From Chitinophagaceae bacterium (GTDB taxonomy: Bacteria > Bacteroidota > Bacteroidia > Chitinophagales > Chitinophagaceae), in assembly GCA_016786885.1 (NCBI GenBank), contig JAEUVO010000008.1, forward strand, positions 42,531 to 106,530: DNA of 64,000 nt. The letters run 5' to 3'. The notes under the pieces are model-generated. The model did no database searches. It was not told the origin of the DNA and saw nothing but the letters and a program-made list of their open reading frames with translations. Both the position numbers and the translations under genes were made by a program. Shown here one piece after another: positions 23,834 to 32,743 of the stretch; within the stretch, counting starts at the first letter, position 1; each line of letters opens with the position of its first letter.

Positions 23834-25159
23834 CTATTCGCCCCAGATATTATCTTTTCCGTCAAGCCACAGTTTTACAAGGTCTGTTGTAACAGATTTT
23901 GGTCTCTCCAGCGGGAAACCAAGGGCCCTGTCCCAGCAAAGACTGGCCAATACACCCAATGCACGGCTCACGGCAAACAGCACAGTGTAGAATTCATATT
24001 CCACCATACCATAATGCACAAGCAAAGCCCCACTGTGTGCATCCACATTCGGCCATGGGTTTTTTATCTTACCAATAGTTTGCAGGATCGGCGGCACAGT
24101 CTCATAGATATTCCAAACCGTCTGCACCAGTTTATCATCCGGCATATGTTTTTTACCAAATTCCATTTGTGCAGTAAACCGCGGATCAGTTTTGCGCAGC
24201 ACGGCATGCCCATAACCGGGTACTACTTTTCCTTCACTCAACGTTTTCTTTACATACTCAGCGATCTGTTCTTTGCTGGGCAGGTCTGTTTTTAGTTCTT
24301 CCTGCATTTCAAATATCCATTTGATCACTTCCTGGTTAGCCAGGCCATGTAAGGGACCAGCGAGGCCATTCATACCTGCAGCATAGCTCAGGTACGGATC
24401 ACTTAATGCAGAACCTACCAGGTGAGTGGTATGTGCAGACACATTACCACCTTCATGATCGGCATGAATCGTCATATACAAACGCATCAGTTCTTTGAAA
24501 CTCTCATCTTCAAAACCCAGCATGTGAGCAAAATTGCCGGCCCAGTCAAGCAATCCATTGGGCTGTATATGATCACTGTTCTTGTACTTGCGGCGATATA
24601 TATACGCCGCTATTCTTGGCAGGCGGGATAACAGCACCAGGCTGTCATCAAATACCGGCAGCCAGTAATCTTTTTTATTGATGCCCTCTGCATATTTTTT
24701 CTGGAAATAACTTTCTGTCTGCAGCGCCATTACTCCCACCACAAACATCGTCATCGGGTGAGCCGTTACCGGCAATGCATCTATCGCTTCAAACACATGG
24801 GTGGGCACATGGCTCCTGCGCTGCAGGATATTAGTAACATGGTTGGCTTCCTCTTCATTCGGCAATTCACCGATCATCATCAGGTAAAATAAACCTTCGG
24901 GCAATGGCTCACTGCCCCCGGGAGCTTTAGGTAATTTTTGCTGCAGTTCCGGAATAGAATATCCCCTGAAACGGATACCTTCCTGTGCATCCAGCAACGA
25001 AGTCTCTGTTACCAGGCCGGTGATACCCCGCATACCCTGGTAGATCTGGGATAACTGCACTTCACCAATTACTTTGTTACCATGTTCTTTTAATAAGTCC
25101 TTGATCTCTGCGCCAACCGCTTCGGCTTTTGCTTTGAACCTGTCTTTAATGATACCCAT
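23834..25159 (-). CDS. gltA: Citrate synthase (long, eukaryote-like type)
   Basis: Condenses acetyl-CoA and oxaloacetate to citrate. The 441-aa sequence is of the longer form resembling mitochondrial enzymes. Catalytic motifs: HADHEGGNVSAHTTHLVGSAL and AGPLHGLANQEV (His), VPGYGHAVLRKTDPR (His and Arg) and NVDAHSGALLVHYG (Asp). Start at an ATG (MGIIKDRFKAKAEAVG). Monocistronic, with a 117-bp gap to the lptF/G gene upstream and its own terminator. Confidence 0.95.
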   Translation of the reverse strand: MGIIKDRFKAKAEAVGAEIKDLLKEHGNKVIGEVQLSQIYQGMRGITGLVTETSLLDAQEGIRFRGYSIPELQQKLPKAPGGSEPLPEGLFYLMMIGELPNEEEANHVTNILQRRSHVPTHVFEAIDALPVTAHPMTMFVVGVMALQTESYFQKKYAEGINKKDYWLPVFDDSLVLLSRLPRIAAYIYRRKYKNSDHIQPNGLLDWAGNFAHMLGFEDESFKELMRLYMTIHADHEGGNVSAHTTHLVGSALSDPYLSYAAGMNGLAGPLHGLANQEVIKWIFEMQEELKTDLPSKEQIAEYVKKTLSEGKVVPGYGHAVLRKTDPRFTAQMEFGKKHMPDDKLVQTVWNIYETVPPILQTIGKIKNPWPNVDAHSGALLVHYGMVEYEFYTVLFAVSRALGVLASLCWDRALGFPLERPKSVTTDLVKLWLDGKDNIWGE

Positions 25160-25276
25160 GATACCTTATTTTTCGGGGGGAAATGAGAAAAAATTATGAA
25201 GGCATAAAATTACACAATGCCTCCTGCTGTAACAAAAAATAAGCTTGAAAGTTTGGACATTGATTGCCCTGTTTTA

Positions 25277-26374
25277 CTATTTGGGTGTGCGGCGATATAA
25301 CCACCAGGCCACCCCCGCAAAAACAATATTCGGCAACCAGGCAGCAAGCATCGGAGGGAAATTTCCTTTTATGGCAAATACTGTAGAAAACCGGTCTGAC
25401 ATGATAAATAAAGCAGCAATGATGATACCCAGGGCAAGGTGCATACCACTGCCTCCCCGTGTTCTGCGGCTGGCAATAACAACACCGATCATTGTCAATA
25501 ATAATACCGCTGCCGGCGTAGCCGTGCGACGATACCGTTCTACTTTTAACGCATTCAGCCCTTCTGTACCCCTAATTTCTTCCCGCTCAATATACCGGGC
25601 CAGTTCTGGGGTGGTAAGTTTGTCTTTCAGGTACTCATCTTTACGCAATTCATCCGGGCGAAGAATAAGGTTAATCACTAATGTGTCGTGGTTTTTCATT
25701 CTTTCGCCTATGCTATCCACAAACCTCTCTGCCACACGGAAGAATTTCCATTTCTTAATGGTGGCATCCCATTGCATAGTTTCAGCTCTCAGATTATACA
25801 CCACTTTATTGTCTTTGATCTTTTCCATGAAAAAACCCCGGGCCGATTTACTGGCTGTATCATAATCCCTGATGCCGACAAAAGTGTTGGTATCAATACG
25901 CAGGTAATAACACCGGACACAGGTTCCAAAGGAGCGGTTCTTTGTGGGGTCACCCTTATCAATATAATTTGTCTGGAAATTACTCCTGATGATATTGGCC
26001 TTGGGTATCCAATAGCGGCTGCCTACCCAAAGAATAGCCGCCAGCAATATACCGCCGATGATATAAGGCCGCAGAAAACGGTTGTAGCTGGTTCCGCTTG
26101 CCAGTATAGCAATAATCTCTGACCGGGTGGCCATCCGGCTGGTAAAAAAGATAACAGCGATAAAAACAAATAAAGGGAACAGCAGGCTCCATATAAAAGG
26201 AACAAACCCTAAATAGTATTTGTTGATGATCTCACTGGTGCTGAAGTTAGCCTTTACAAAATCATCTGTTTTTTCGCTGCTGTCAACAGCCACAGCTATT
26301 GCTGTAAAAAGCAGCATACAAAATATAAAGGTGACCAGGAATTTCTTCAGTATATACCAGTCAATTTTCTGCAT
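25277..26374 (-). CDS. LptF/LptG family permease
   Basis: An inner-membrane permease component of the lipopolysaccharide transport system (LptBFG). 365 aa: three N-terminal segments (FLVTFIFCMLLFTAIAVAV; FVPFIWSLLFPLFVFIAVIFF; PYIIGGILLAAILWVG), a periplasmic jelly-roll-like middle, and three C-terminal segments ending FAGVAWWLYRR. Family block RSEIIAILASGTSYNRFLRP is clear. I choose the ATG at 26374; the upstream TTG lies inside the -7 promoter box. LptF and LptG cannot be told apart here. Confidence 0.9.
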   Translation of the reverse strand: MQKIDWYILKKFLVTFIFCMLLFTAIAVAVDSSEKTDDFVKANFSTSEIINKYYLGFVPFIWSLLFPLFVFIAVIFFTSRMATRSEIIAILASGTSYNRFLRPYIIGGILLAAILWVGSRYWIPKANIIRSNFQTNYIDKGDPTKNRSFGTCVRCYYLRIDTNTFVGIRDYDTASKSARGFFMEKIKDNKVVYNLRAETMQWDATIKKWKFFRVAERFVDSIGERMKNHDTLVINLILRPDELRKDEYLKDKLTTPELARYIEREEIRGTEGLNALKVERYRRTATPAAVLLLTMIGVVIASRRTRGGSGMHLALGIIIAALFIMSDRFSTVFAIKGNFPPMLAAWLPNIVFAGVAWWLYRRTPK

Positions 26375-26380
26375 TGGCCT

Positions 26381-26388
26381 CAAAAGTA
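26381..26388 (-). promoter_or_regulatory. -7 promoter box of the lptF/G gene
   Basis: On the minus strand TACTTTTG matches the Bacteroidota -7 consensus TAnnTTTG, 6 bp before the ATG. This gives a leaderless or very short leader mRNA and supports the chosen start. No clear -33 TTG was found. Confidence 0.5.
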
Positions 26389-26455
26389 ACTGAAAAACTG
26401 TTGACAGATTGTGAAAGGATCAATTCCTTATACATAGTGTCAGGCAAAAAGAGAT

Positions 26456-27595
26456 TCATAATTTTTGTTTCAGCCTCACCTGCATTTCGTTCTTCCAGTT
26501 GTTAAAACTCCCCTGCTGAATTTGCTTCCTCGCCTCCCCTACCAACCAGAGGTAAAATGCAAGGTTATGTATGCTGGCAATGGTATATCCTAAAAACTCT
26601 TTTGCTTTCATCAGGTGGCGCAGGTATGCTTTGCTGTAGTAATTACTCACTTCGCAATCAAATCCATCATCAATAGCAGAAAAGTCATACTCCCATTTCT
26701 TATTATCTATATTGATCACCCCATTTGTGGTAAAAAGCATCGCATTTCGTCCGTTGCGGGTGGGCATCACACAGTCAAACATATCAATGCCCATACCAAT
26801 ACATTCCAGGATATTCCAGGGAGTGCCTACTCCCATCAGGTATCTTGGTTTATCAGTTGGTAAATGATCGCAGCACCAGTCGCATATTTCATACATCACT
26901 GGTTCGGGTTCTCCTACGCTTAATCCGCCGATGGCATTACCGGCAGCTTCTTTGGCAGCAATAAATTCACAGGATTGTTTGCGCAGGTCTTTAAAGGTTC
27001 CTCCCTGTACTATCGGAAAAAGATTTTGTGTGTATCCATATCTTGGTTGTGTGGAGTTGAACTGTGTAAAGCACCTGTCGAGCCAGCGATGTGTCATCTC
27101 CATCGACTTTTTAGCATAGTTGAATTCACTTCCGCCGGGTGGGCACTCGTCAAAAGCCATGATGATATCACCACCAATACTCCGCTGGATGTCCATTACA
27201 TTTTCGGGGGTGAACAAATGCTTGCTTCCATCTATATGCGACTGAAAGGTCACTCCCTCTTCTTTAATCTTCCTGGTACCTGCCAGTGAAAAAACCTGGT
27301 AGCCTCCGCTATCAGTCAATATTGGTTTGTTCCAGCCGTTGAATTTATGCAGCCCTCCTGCAGCTTCCAGCACTTCCAGCCCGGGCCGCAGGTATAAATG
27401 GTATGTGTTGCCCAAAATGATCTGTGCTTTTACATCATTCACCAATTGTTGCTGCGTTACAGCTTTTACACTTCCCGCTGTTCCCACCGGCATAAAGATG
27501 GGCGTCAGAATATCACCATGGTCTGTGGTTATTTTACCTGCTCTTGCTTTAGAGTTAGTATCCGTATGTTGTAATTGAAATTGTAATGCCGGCAT
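26456..27595 (-). CDS. tgt: Queuine/preQ1 tRNA-guanine transglycosylase
   Basis: Exchanges guanine-34 of GUN tRNAs for the queuosine precursor. The 379-aa TIM barrel carries ILTDSGGYQVFSLAG (catalytic Asp region), FDECPPGG, GGLSVGEP and DCVMPTRNGRN. Near the C-terminus the canonical CxCxxC zinc motif is degraded: FDCEVSNYY keeps one Cys and has Phe and Ser at the other two places, although SKAYLRHL and SIHNLAFYLWL follow as usual. A TATCTTGC promoter-like box is 8 bp upstream of the ATG. Confidence 0.93.
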   Translation of the reverse strand: MPALQFQLQHTDTNSKARAGKITTDHGDILTPIFMPVGTAGSVKAVTQQQLVNDVKAQIILGNTYHLYLRPGLEVLEAAGGLHKFNGWNKPILTDSGGYQVFSLAGTRKIKEEGVTFQSHIDGSKHLFTPENVMDIQRSIGGDIIMAFDECPPGGSEFNYAKKSMEMTHRWLDRCFTQFNSTQPRYGYTQNLFPIVQGGTFKDLRKQSCEFIAAKEAAGNAIGGLSVGEPEPVMYEICDWCCDHLPTDKPRYLMGVGTPWNILECIGMGIDMFDCVMPTRNGRNAMLFTTNGVINIDNKKWEYDFSAIDDGFDCEVSNYYSKAYLRHLMKAKEFLGYTIASIHNLAFYLWLVGEARKQIQQGSFNNWKNEMQVRLKQKL

Positions 27596-27726
27596 AATGC
27601 CCGCAAGATAAAGAATAGCAATATCCCACTACCATATGGCTTATATAAAAGTAAAACAAGGAGCAGTACATCATAGCAAATAAATCCTGGCAAATACACT
27701 ATATTGAGAATCAGATTCTATACAAT

Positions 27727-28014
27727 ATGGGTGTTCCTGAATTTATAAAAAAGATAAATATTATCCTTGACAGACCTGGGATGTTTCGAATAGGAAACGT
27801 AGATGATATAAATACCATTGTTACCTGGGAAATCCATTTCAGGGAAAATAAAGAATTATCACTTTTTTTTGACGCTTTTACCGAATATGTTGAGGGAAAA
27901 AATTTTCAGGGATTTGGATGGAATAAAATCATATGGCTGCACTCGGGAAGCGATCATCATACACTCGAGCTTTTTAGGCAATATCTTGAATCTTTTATGG
28001 AAGAAAACTCCTGA
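27727..28014 (+). CDS. Hypothetical small protein
   Basis: A 95-aa soluble protein with no signal peptide, not recognised. The arrangement FIKKINIILDRPGMFRIGN ... GWNKIIWLHSGSDHHTLELFRQYLESFM resembles in outline small immunity-like or housekeeping proteins with an N-terminal RPGMF turn. It sits alone between divergent tgt and the GT2 gene. Both ends fit gene spacing, but no promoter was found. Confidence 0.55.
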   Translation: MGVPEFIKKINIILDRPGMFRIGNVDDINTIVTWEIHFRENKELSLFFDAFTEYVEGKNFQGFGWNKIIWLHSGSDHHTLELFRQYLESFMEENS

Positions 28015-28087
28015 CTTATCTTCTTTTCTCGGAAGTGGAAGCCAAATTTCTATGTAGATACTGTGGAAAGCTTTTGACCATTGCCCA

Positions 28088-28117
28088 TTGCCTATTGCTT
28101 GTTGCATTCTACCTTCG
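28088..28117 (+). promoter_or_regulatory. Promoter of the GT2 gene
   Basis: TTG (28088-28090), a 19-base spacer, then TACCTTCG (28110-28117), a good TAnnTTYG -7 box. The ATG follows 5 bp later, so the mRNA is nearly leaderless. The spacer contains ATTGC repeats. Confidence 0.55.
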
Positions 28118-28122
28118 CCGCT

Positions 28123-29244
28123 ATGCCACCAATTAACTGGGAAGAGATTCTCTTTTATCTTTTTATTTTCGTAACCACCGTACAACTTTTTTATTATGGT
28201 GGTTTTTTCAGCCGCCTTGCTTTTTATAAACCCAAATCAAAAACAAAGACACAGCATCACCCGGTATCTGTCATTATTTGTGCAAGGGATGAGGATGAGA
28301 ACCTTGCACGCAACCTGCCCGGTGTATTGGTACAATCCTATCCCAGTACCTATGAAGTAGTGGCAATCAACGATAACTCCCTGGATGATTCAAAGTACAT
28401 TTTACAGGAACTGAAAAAAACATTCAAGTCGTTGAATGTGGTGGAGCTGACGCAGGAAGCAGTACATATTTCAGGAAAGAAATATCCCTTGTCAATCGGA
28501 ATAAGAGAAGCTAAACATGAAGTGTTATTACTTACTGATGCTGATTGTGTACCTGCCAGCGAACATTGGGTAGAAAAAATGCAGGATGCATATGAAGAAG
28601 ACATAGAGATAGTATTGGGCTATGGAGCCTACCACAAAAAAAAGGGGATACTTAATAAACTGATACGTTTTGAGACCTTTCACACTGCATTGCAATATTT
28701 ATCATATGCCCTTGCCGGTATTCCTTATATGGGTGTAGGCAGAAATTTATCATATAAAAAAAGCCTGTTCTTCCGCAGCAAAGGGTTCTCTTCCATCAAT
28801 CATATACCCAGCGGGGATGATGACCTGTTCATTAATAAAGTAGCTACTAAACATAATACAGCTGTTGTCATTGACCCCGATGCTATTACCCGTTCCATTC
28901 CCAAAACCACCTGGGGTGGCTGGCTGAGGCAAAAATCAAGACATTATACTACTGCAAAATTTTACAAACCCAAACACAAGTTTTTACTGGGCCTTTACTT
29001 TGCCACTCAATTCATTTATTATCCCCTGTTCGCTGCATCCCTTATTTTCTTCGACTGGAGATTTGTGCTGCCTGTATTTGGCACCCGGCTTATTTTACAG
29101 TCAATTGTATTATTCAAATCCATGAAAAAAATGGGAGAAAAGGATCTTTGGCCCTGGTTCATTTTCCTTGATATGTGGATGTTCTTTTATTATATCATCT
29201 TTGCCCCGGCACTATGGAGAAGACCAAAAAGAAGCTGGAATTAA
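28123..29244 (+). CDS. Family 2 glycosyltransferase, membrane bound
   Basis: A 373-aa processive-type GT2 enzyme. One N-terminal membrane segment (ILFYLFIFVTTVQLFYYGGF), then a GT-A domain with VSVIICARDEDENLARNL, VVAINDNSLDDS, LLLTDADC (DxD) and PSGDDDLFINK. RQKSRHYTTAKFY stands where the QxxRW motif is usual. Two to three C-terminal membrane segments follow. It probably builds a cell-envelope glycan or glycolipid. I take the ATG at 28123, just after the -7 box, over the TTG at 28081. Confidence 0.88.
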   Translation: MPPINWEEILFYLFIFVTTVQLFYYGGFFSRLAFYKPKSKTKTQHHPVSVIICARDEDENLARNLPGVLVQSYPSTYEVVAINDNSLDDSKYILQELKKTFKSLNVVELTQEAVHISGKKYPLSIGIREAKHEVLLLTDADCVPASEHWVEKMQDAYEEDIEIVLGYGAYHKKKGILNKLIRFETFHTALQYLSYALAGIPYMGVGRNLSYKKSLFFRSKGFSSINHIPSGDDDLFINKVATKHNTAVVIDPDAITRSIPKTTWGGWLRQKSRHYTTAKFYKPKHKFLLGLYFATQFIYYPLFAASLIFFDWRFVLPVFGTRLILQSIVLFKSMKKMGEKDLWPWFIFLDMWMFFYYIIFAPALWRRPKRSWN

Positions 29245-29265
29245 ATAGTGTACCGCTGTTTCGAT

Positions 29266-29898
29266 ATGGAAATAATACTCAAATACTTTTCTGATTTTAC
29301 TCCCGGTCAGCTTGAACAGTTTCAATTGCTGGGAAATTTATATAAGGAGTGGAATGAAAAGATTAATGTCATTTCCCGTAAAGACATTGATAGCCTGTAT
29401 GAAAAACATGTACTTCATTCATTAAGTATTGCGGCTGCTTTTGAGTTTGAACCCGGTACAGAGATCATCGATATTGGCACAGGTGGTGGCTTTCCGGGAA
29501 TTCCGCTGGCAATTTTTTTCCCTGAAGTAAAATTCCACCTCGCTGATAGCATCGCCAAAAAGCTAAAAGTAGTTGATACAGTGGCAGAAGCAATTGGTTT
29601 AAAAAACCTGACTACCCAACATACAAGAGCCGAAGAAATAAAAAACCGGAAATTCGATTTTGCTGTATCAAGGGCCGTGGCACCATTAAAAGATCTATGG
29701 AAATGGAGCCGGCCACTGTTGCATAGTAAACCCAGAACAAGCAATTCTCAACTTCAACCGGGACTTATTTGTTTAAAGGGCGGAGATCTTGCAAAAGAAA
29801 TCCAGGAAAGCGGCACAAGGCCACATATGATAGAAATTACTGAATTATTCCGGGAAGATTTTTTTAAAGAAAAGTATCTTCTTTATGTCCGCCGGTAA
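29266..29898 (+). CDS. rsmG: 16S rRNA (guanine527-N7)-methyltransferase
   Basis: Methylates G527 in the 530 loop of 16S rRNA. 210 aa with YKEWNEKINVISRKDIDSLYEKHVLHSL, the SAM motif IIDIGTGGGFPGIPLAIFFPE and FDFAVSRAVAPLKDL, all characteristic of RsmG/GidB. A GTG at 29248 is an alternative start 4 bp after the GT2 stop; the ATG at 29266 gives the usual N-terminus. Confidence 0.93.
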   Translation: MEIILKYFSDFTPGQLEQFQLLGNLYKEWNEKINVISRKDIDSLYEKHVLHSLSIAAAFEFEPGTEIIDIGTGGGFPGIPLAIFFPEVKFHLADSIAKKLKVVDTVAEAIGLKNLTTQHTRAEEIKNRKFDFAVSRAVAPLKDLWKWSRPLLHSKPRTSNSQLQPGLICLKGGDLAKEIQESGTRPHMIEITELFREDFFKEKYLLYVRR

Positions 29899-29902
29899 AA
29901 AT

Positions 29903-29917
29903 TACCAGTTTGTGGTA
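29903..29917. promoter_or_regulatory. NarL-like inverted heptamer upstream of the response regulator
   Basis: TACCAGT-T-TGTGGTA: two inverted heptamers resembling the NarL half-site TACYYMT, 1 bp apart. The right half continues GTGGTATTG, a 9-mer repeated at 30656-30664 upstream of the candidate small RNA. In both places the TTG would serve as -33 element. Confidence 0.4.
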
Positions 29918-29952
29918 TTGGTGATACTGTTTAAAATGATGAACTTTAAGTA

Positions 29953-30600
29953 ATGAGACAAATTTCTGTTTTCATAGTAGATGATAATAAGGAGCTGAGA
30001 AATGCATTGGAAGAGATCGTTACCATGTCTGAAGGATATAAATGTGTAGGCACTGTAGGCTCAGCAGAAGATGCAGTAGCCCAGATTCCCATCCTAAAGC
30101 CGGATGTAGTACTGATGGATATTAATCTTGGGACTGAAGAAAGCGGAATTGATGTCGTAAGAGTATTAAAGCCACGTATACCTGATACTAATTTCATGAT
30201 ATGTACCGTGTATGAGGAAGATGAAAAAATATTTGAAGCATTAAGTGCTGGTGCCAGCGGATATATTTTGAAAAAAACACCTCCCGGCAGAATGCTGGAA
30301 GCGATCCGGGAACTTTATGAAGGCGGAGCACCCATGAGCAGCCAGATAGCCCGGAAAGTAGTAGCCGCATTTCAACAGCAGCAAACGCAATATGCATCAA
30401 CAGAAACAGAAAAACTGAATTTACTTTCTAACCGGGAAATGGAAATTCTCGAACTTCTCTCTAAAGGTTTGATGTATAAAGAAATTGCTTCTCAAACCTT
30501 CCTCAGTCCTGAAACAGTCAGAAAACATGTGTATCACATCTACGAGAAATTGCATGTAACCAACAGGGTGGCTGCCGTCAATAAGTTTTATGGAAGGTGA
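29953..30600 (+). CDS. LuxR/NarL-family response regulator
   Basis: A 215-aa two-domain regulator. The receiver domain (about 1-120) has the acidic pair DD at 10-11, phospho-acceptor Asp56 in VVLMDINLG, and the Lys of SGYILKKTPPG. The output domain (about 145-210) is a LuxR HTH: LSNREMEILELLSKGLMYKEIASQTFLSPETVRKHVYHIYEKLHV. No histidine kinase is adjacent, so it is an orphan here. NarL-like inverted heptamers lie upstream of it and downstream of it, suggesting autoregulation and control of a small RNA. Confidence 0.92.
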   Translation: MRQISVFIVDDNKELRNALEEIVTMSEGYKCVGTVGSAEDAVAQIPILKPDVVLMDINLGTEESGIDVVRVLKPRIPDTNFMICTVYEEDEKIFEALSAGASGYILKKTPPGRMLEAIRELYEGGAPMSSQIARKVVAAFQQQQTQYASTETEKLNLLSNREMEILELLSKGLMYKEIASQTFLSPETVRKHVYHIYEKLHVTNRVAAVNKFYGR

Positions 30601-30645
30601 TTTTTGCAGGATTTTGCGGGAAAAATCGGTAAAACCCATTAAAAA

Positions 30646-30661
30646 TACCACAAAAGTGGTA
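30646..30661. promoter_or_regulatory. NarL-like 7-2-7 operator upstream of the candidate small RNA
   Basis: TACCACAAAAGTGGTA is a perfect inverted repeat that reads as TACCACA, two bases, AGTGGTA. It abuts the -33 TTG (30662-30664) of the promoter driving the region 30698-30808. A 7-2-7 layout is the classical NarL/NarP arrangement; use by the adjacent regulator is inferred. Confidence 0.45.
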
Positions 30662-30692
30662 TTGTCTCGTTTTACCCAGCCCGTTACTTTTG
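30662..30692 (+). promoter_or_regulatory. Promoter of the candidate small RNA
   Basis: TTG (30662-30664), a 20-base spacer, and TACTTTTG (30685-30692), a perfect TAnnTTTG -7 box. There is no downstream ORF before the terminator at 30774. Confidence 0.55.
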
Positions 30693-30697
30693 AATTG

Positions 30698-30808
30698 AAA
30701 ATTCAAATTACACGGACCATTAACCATTGAACCTGATCTTAAGCAAGCAAACAGGGCCTTGATCAAAACCGTTAAAAGCCTCCGCCAAAAGCAGAGGCTT
30801 TTGTTTTA
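30698..30808 (+). ncRNA. Candidate small regulatory RNA
   Basis: A stretch of about 110 bases lies between a strong promoter (-7 at 30685-30692) and an intrinsic terminator (30774-30802). It contains no ATG on this strand, and lies between the regulator stop (30600) and the convergent M1 peptidase stop (30821). Internal pairing is possible, for example TGATC near 30733 with GATCA near 30761. The transcript ends are estimates. An alternative is a 3'-processed or terminated tail of the regulator mRNA. Confidence 0.45.
30774..30802. terminator. Intrinsic, possibly bidirectional terminator
   Basis: AAAAGCCTC and GAGGCTTTT form a 9-bp stem with an 11-base loop. T-runs occur in both reading directions, so it can end the small RNA on + and the M1 peptidase gene on -. 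Confidence 0.8.
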
Positions 30809-30820
30809 AAAATTTATACT

Positions 30821-32662
30821 CTACCATTTAATCTCCAGTTTGTTATTCTTTCTGTCTATATCCGCCATCCTTAACGACGGGTCAATTTCCACTATGGAAA
30901 AATCTGCCAGTTTTCGGGTTGTTTCTATTGTATAGGTACTATGTGTCCATTTCCATGCTTCATATACTTTCCTGGTAATGGCTGAATCTTCAATTGGTTT
31001 CTCTCCATACATGAGATTCAACGGAACGTAATGTAATTCCTTACTGCCATCTTTAAATGTTAGCTGGAGATCTATTGGCATTGGCATCAACCCGGTTCTG
31101 TTCAATCTTACTTTAGTTTTACCGCCTTCTTCCCAAAGACTATCGATATTGTAATCGATCGTCTTGATGGAATTTACCCAGTACTCTTTGTACCAGTCAA
31201 GTTTCATATCACTTACCTTTTCTGCTATCCGGATAAAGTCAGCAATATTGGGATGTTTGAACTTCCATTGATTATAATACTCCAGCAAGATCTTGTTTCT
31301 TACCGAAGCACCGGTTATATAACCCAGTTGCTCCATGAAAACAGCCCCTTTCAGGTATACGGCAGCACCATAGGCTGCATTGGTATTGAAATGATCTGCA
31401 TGAGTTGACAAAGGTTCTTCTCTTCCGCTTTTTGCCAACGAATAATATCCCCTGTATGTTCCATCAAGGGCAAAACCCGGATTATTCTCCAGGAATGCAG
31501 TAACGATGTCTTCTGCATAAGTCGTAAACCCTTCATCCATCCAGCCATACAGCGATTCATTATTTCCCAGCACACCATGATACCAGTTATGCAGCCACTC
31601 ATGCAGCCATGCGCCTGGCCCTATTAATAAAGTAGACATCGGGTATTCCATACCTCCGTCTCCGCCATGAACAAATGAATACTGCTTGTAAGGATAGACA
31701 CCAAAGTTTTTCTCTATGAACGGTAATGCTTTTGCTGCATTGTCTAAAATTTTCTCCCATTCAGCAGCAGGTTCATTGGTAGCTTTATATAAAAGATGAA
31801 GTGTAACACTGTCTTTTACTTTCCTTGTTTTATGAATATAATCTGGGTCAGCTGCCCACATAAAATCATGCACATTCGGAGCAACAAACCGCCATGTTAA
31901 TTTATCACCGGCTGGCCGGCTCACTTTTGCACCAGGCGCCTCATATCCATAGCCGATCTGATTGGGATTTTGCAGATACCCGGTACCGCCAAGTATATAT
32001 TTCTTATCAATTGAAATACTCACATCAAAATCGCCCCATACGCCGTAGAATTCCCGGCCAACATACGGAGTAGGATGCCAGCCTTCATAATCATATTCAC
32101 ACATTTTAGGATACCACTGGCTCATTGAGTAACGAACTTTTGAAGTAGGATTATCTCTTCCGCTCCTGCGTATCTGCAATGGTACTTGTGCTTCAAACTC
32201 CATATCAAATACCACTTTTGATTTGGGGGGTATGGCCTTATCCAGCTTTACTTCGAGGATCGTTTCCAGTACTTTGAAAGTTTGCGGACGGCCATTCATC
32301 TTTAATGAAATGATCTTCTGGTATCCGATTTCATCGGGTTTCAGATTCAGTATTCTGTCTTTTACCCGCTGATCCCAGTCCGGTCCACGACCGGCAACTA
32401 TTGTTCCCTGCCTCCTGCTCCGGGTGTCCATCATGCTGCCCGGCTGAAAGGCATTAAAATAAAGATGGTAAAACACTCTTGTCAGGGTATCGGGAGAATT
32501 ATTCCAGTATTCCAGTTTTTGTTTACCGGTGAATTGATTGGTCTGCACATTCATATTAATACTCATCACATACTTTACTTTCTGCTGCCAGCGGTCAGGC
32601 TGGGCTATTACTGCAGAAAAACAAAAAAAACTACCCAGTAAAAGATGACTTCTTTTTATCAT
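30821..32662 (-). CDS. M1-family metallopeptidase, exported
   Basis: A 613-aa zinc peptidase of the gluzincin M1 family. Signal peptide MIKRSHLLLGSFFCFSAVIAQ. The zinc site is HEWLHNWYHG...WMDEG, which fits HExxH-18x-E exactly. The exopeptidase motif GxMEN is present as GGMEYP. A beta-rich N-terminal domain (about 25-230) precedes the catalytic domain. It probably degrades peptides in the periplasm or at the cell surface. The ATG at 32662 is used; an upstream TTG would add only three residues. Confidence 0.9.
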   Translation of the reverse strand: MIKRSHLLLGSFFCFSAVIAQPDRWQQKVKYVMSINMNVQTNQFTGKQKLEYWNNSPDTLTRVFYHLYFNAFQPGSMMDTRSRRQGTIVAGRGPDWDQRVKDRILNLKPDEIGYQKIISLKMNGRPQTFKVLETILEVKLDKAIPPKSKVVFDMEFEAQVPLQIRRSGRDNPTSKVRYSMSQWYPKMCEYDYEGWHPTPYVGREFYGVWGDFDVSISIDKKYILGGTGYLQNPNQIGYGYEAPGAKVSRPAGDKLTWRFVAPNVHDFMWAADPDYIHKTRKVKDSVTLHLLYKATNEPAAEWEKILDNAAKALPFIEKNFGVYPYKQYSFVHGGDGGMEYPMSTLLIGPGAWLHEWLHNWYHGVLGNNESLYGWMDEGFTTYAEDIVTAFLENNPGFALDGTYRGYYSLAKSGREEPLSTHADHFNTNAAYGAAVYLKGAVFMEQLGYITGASVRNKILLEYYNQWKFKHPNIADFIRIAEKVSDMKLDWYKEYWVNSIKTIDYNIDSLWEEGGKTKVRLNRTGLMPMPIDLQLTFKDGSKELHYVPLNLMYGEKPIEDSAITRKVYEAWKWTHSTYTIETTRKLADFSIVEIDPSLRMADIDRKNNKLEIKW

Positions 32663-32743
32663 TTGATACAATTTCAGTTTAGACGGTAAATTTCGGGAAA
32701 AGCTGTATTGAGAAAAAGCGAAAATGACAGATGGCAGCCTACT

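Noticed and set aside
23771..24295. 174-codon + frame overlapping gltA
   Set aside because: Lies antisense to conserved citrate synthase motifs and reads through the gltA terminator.
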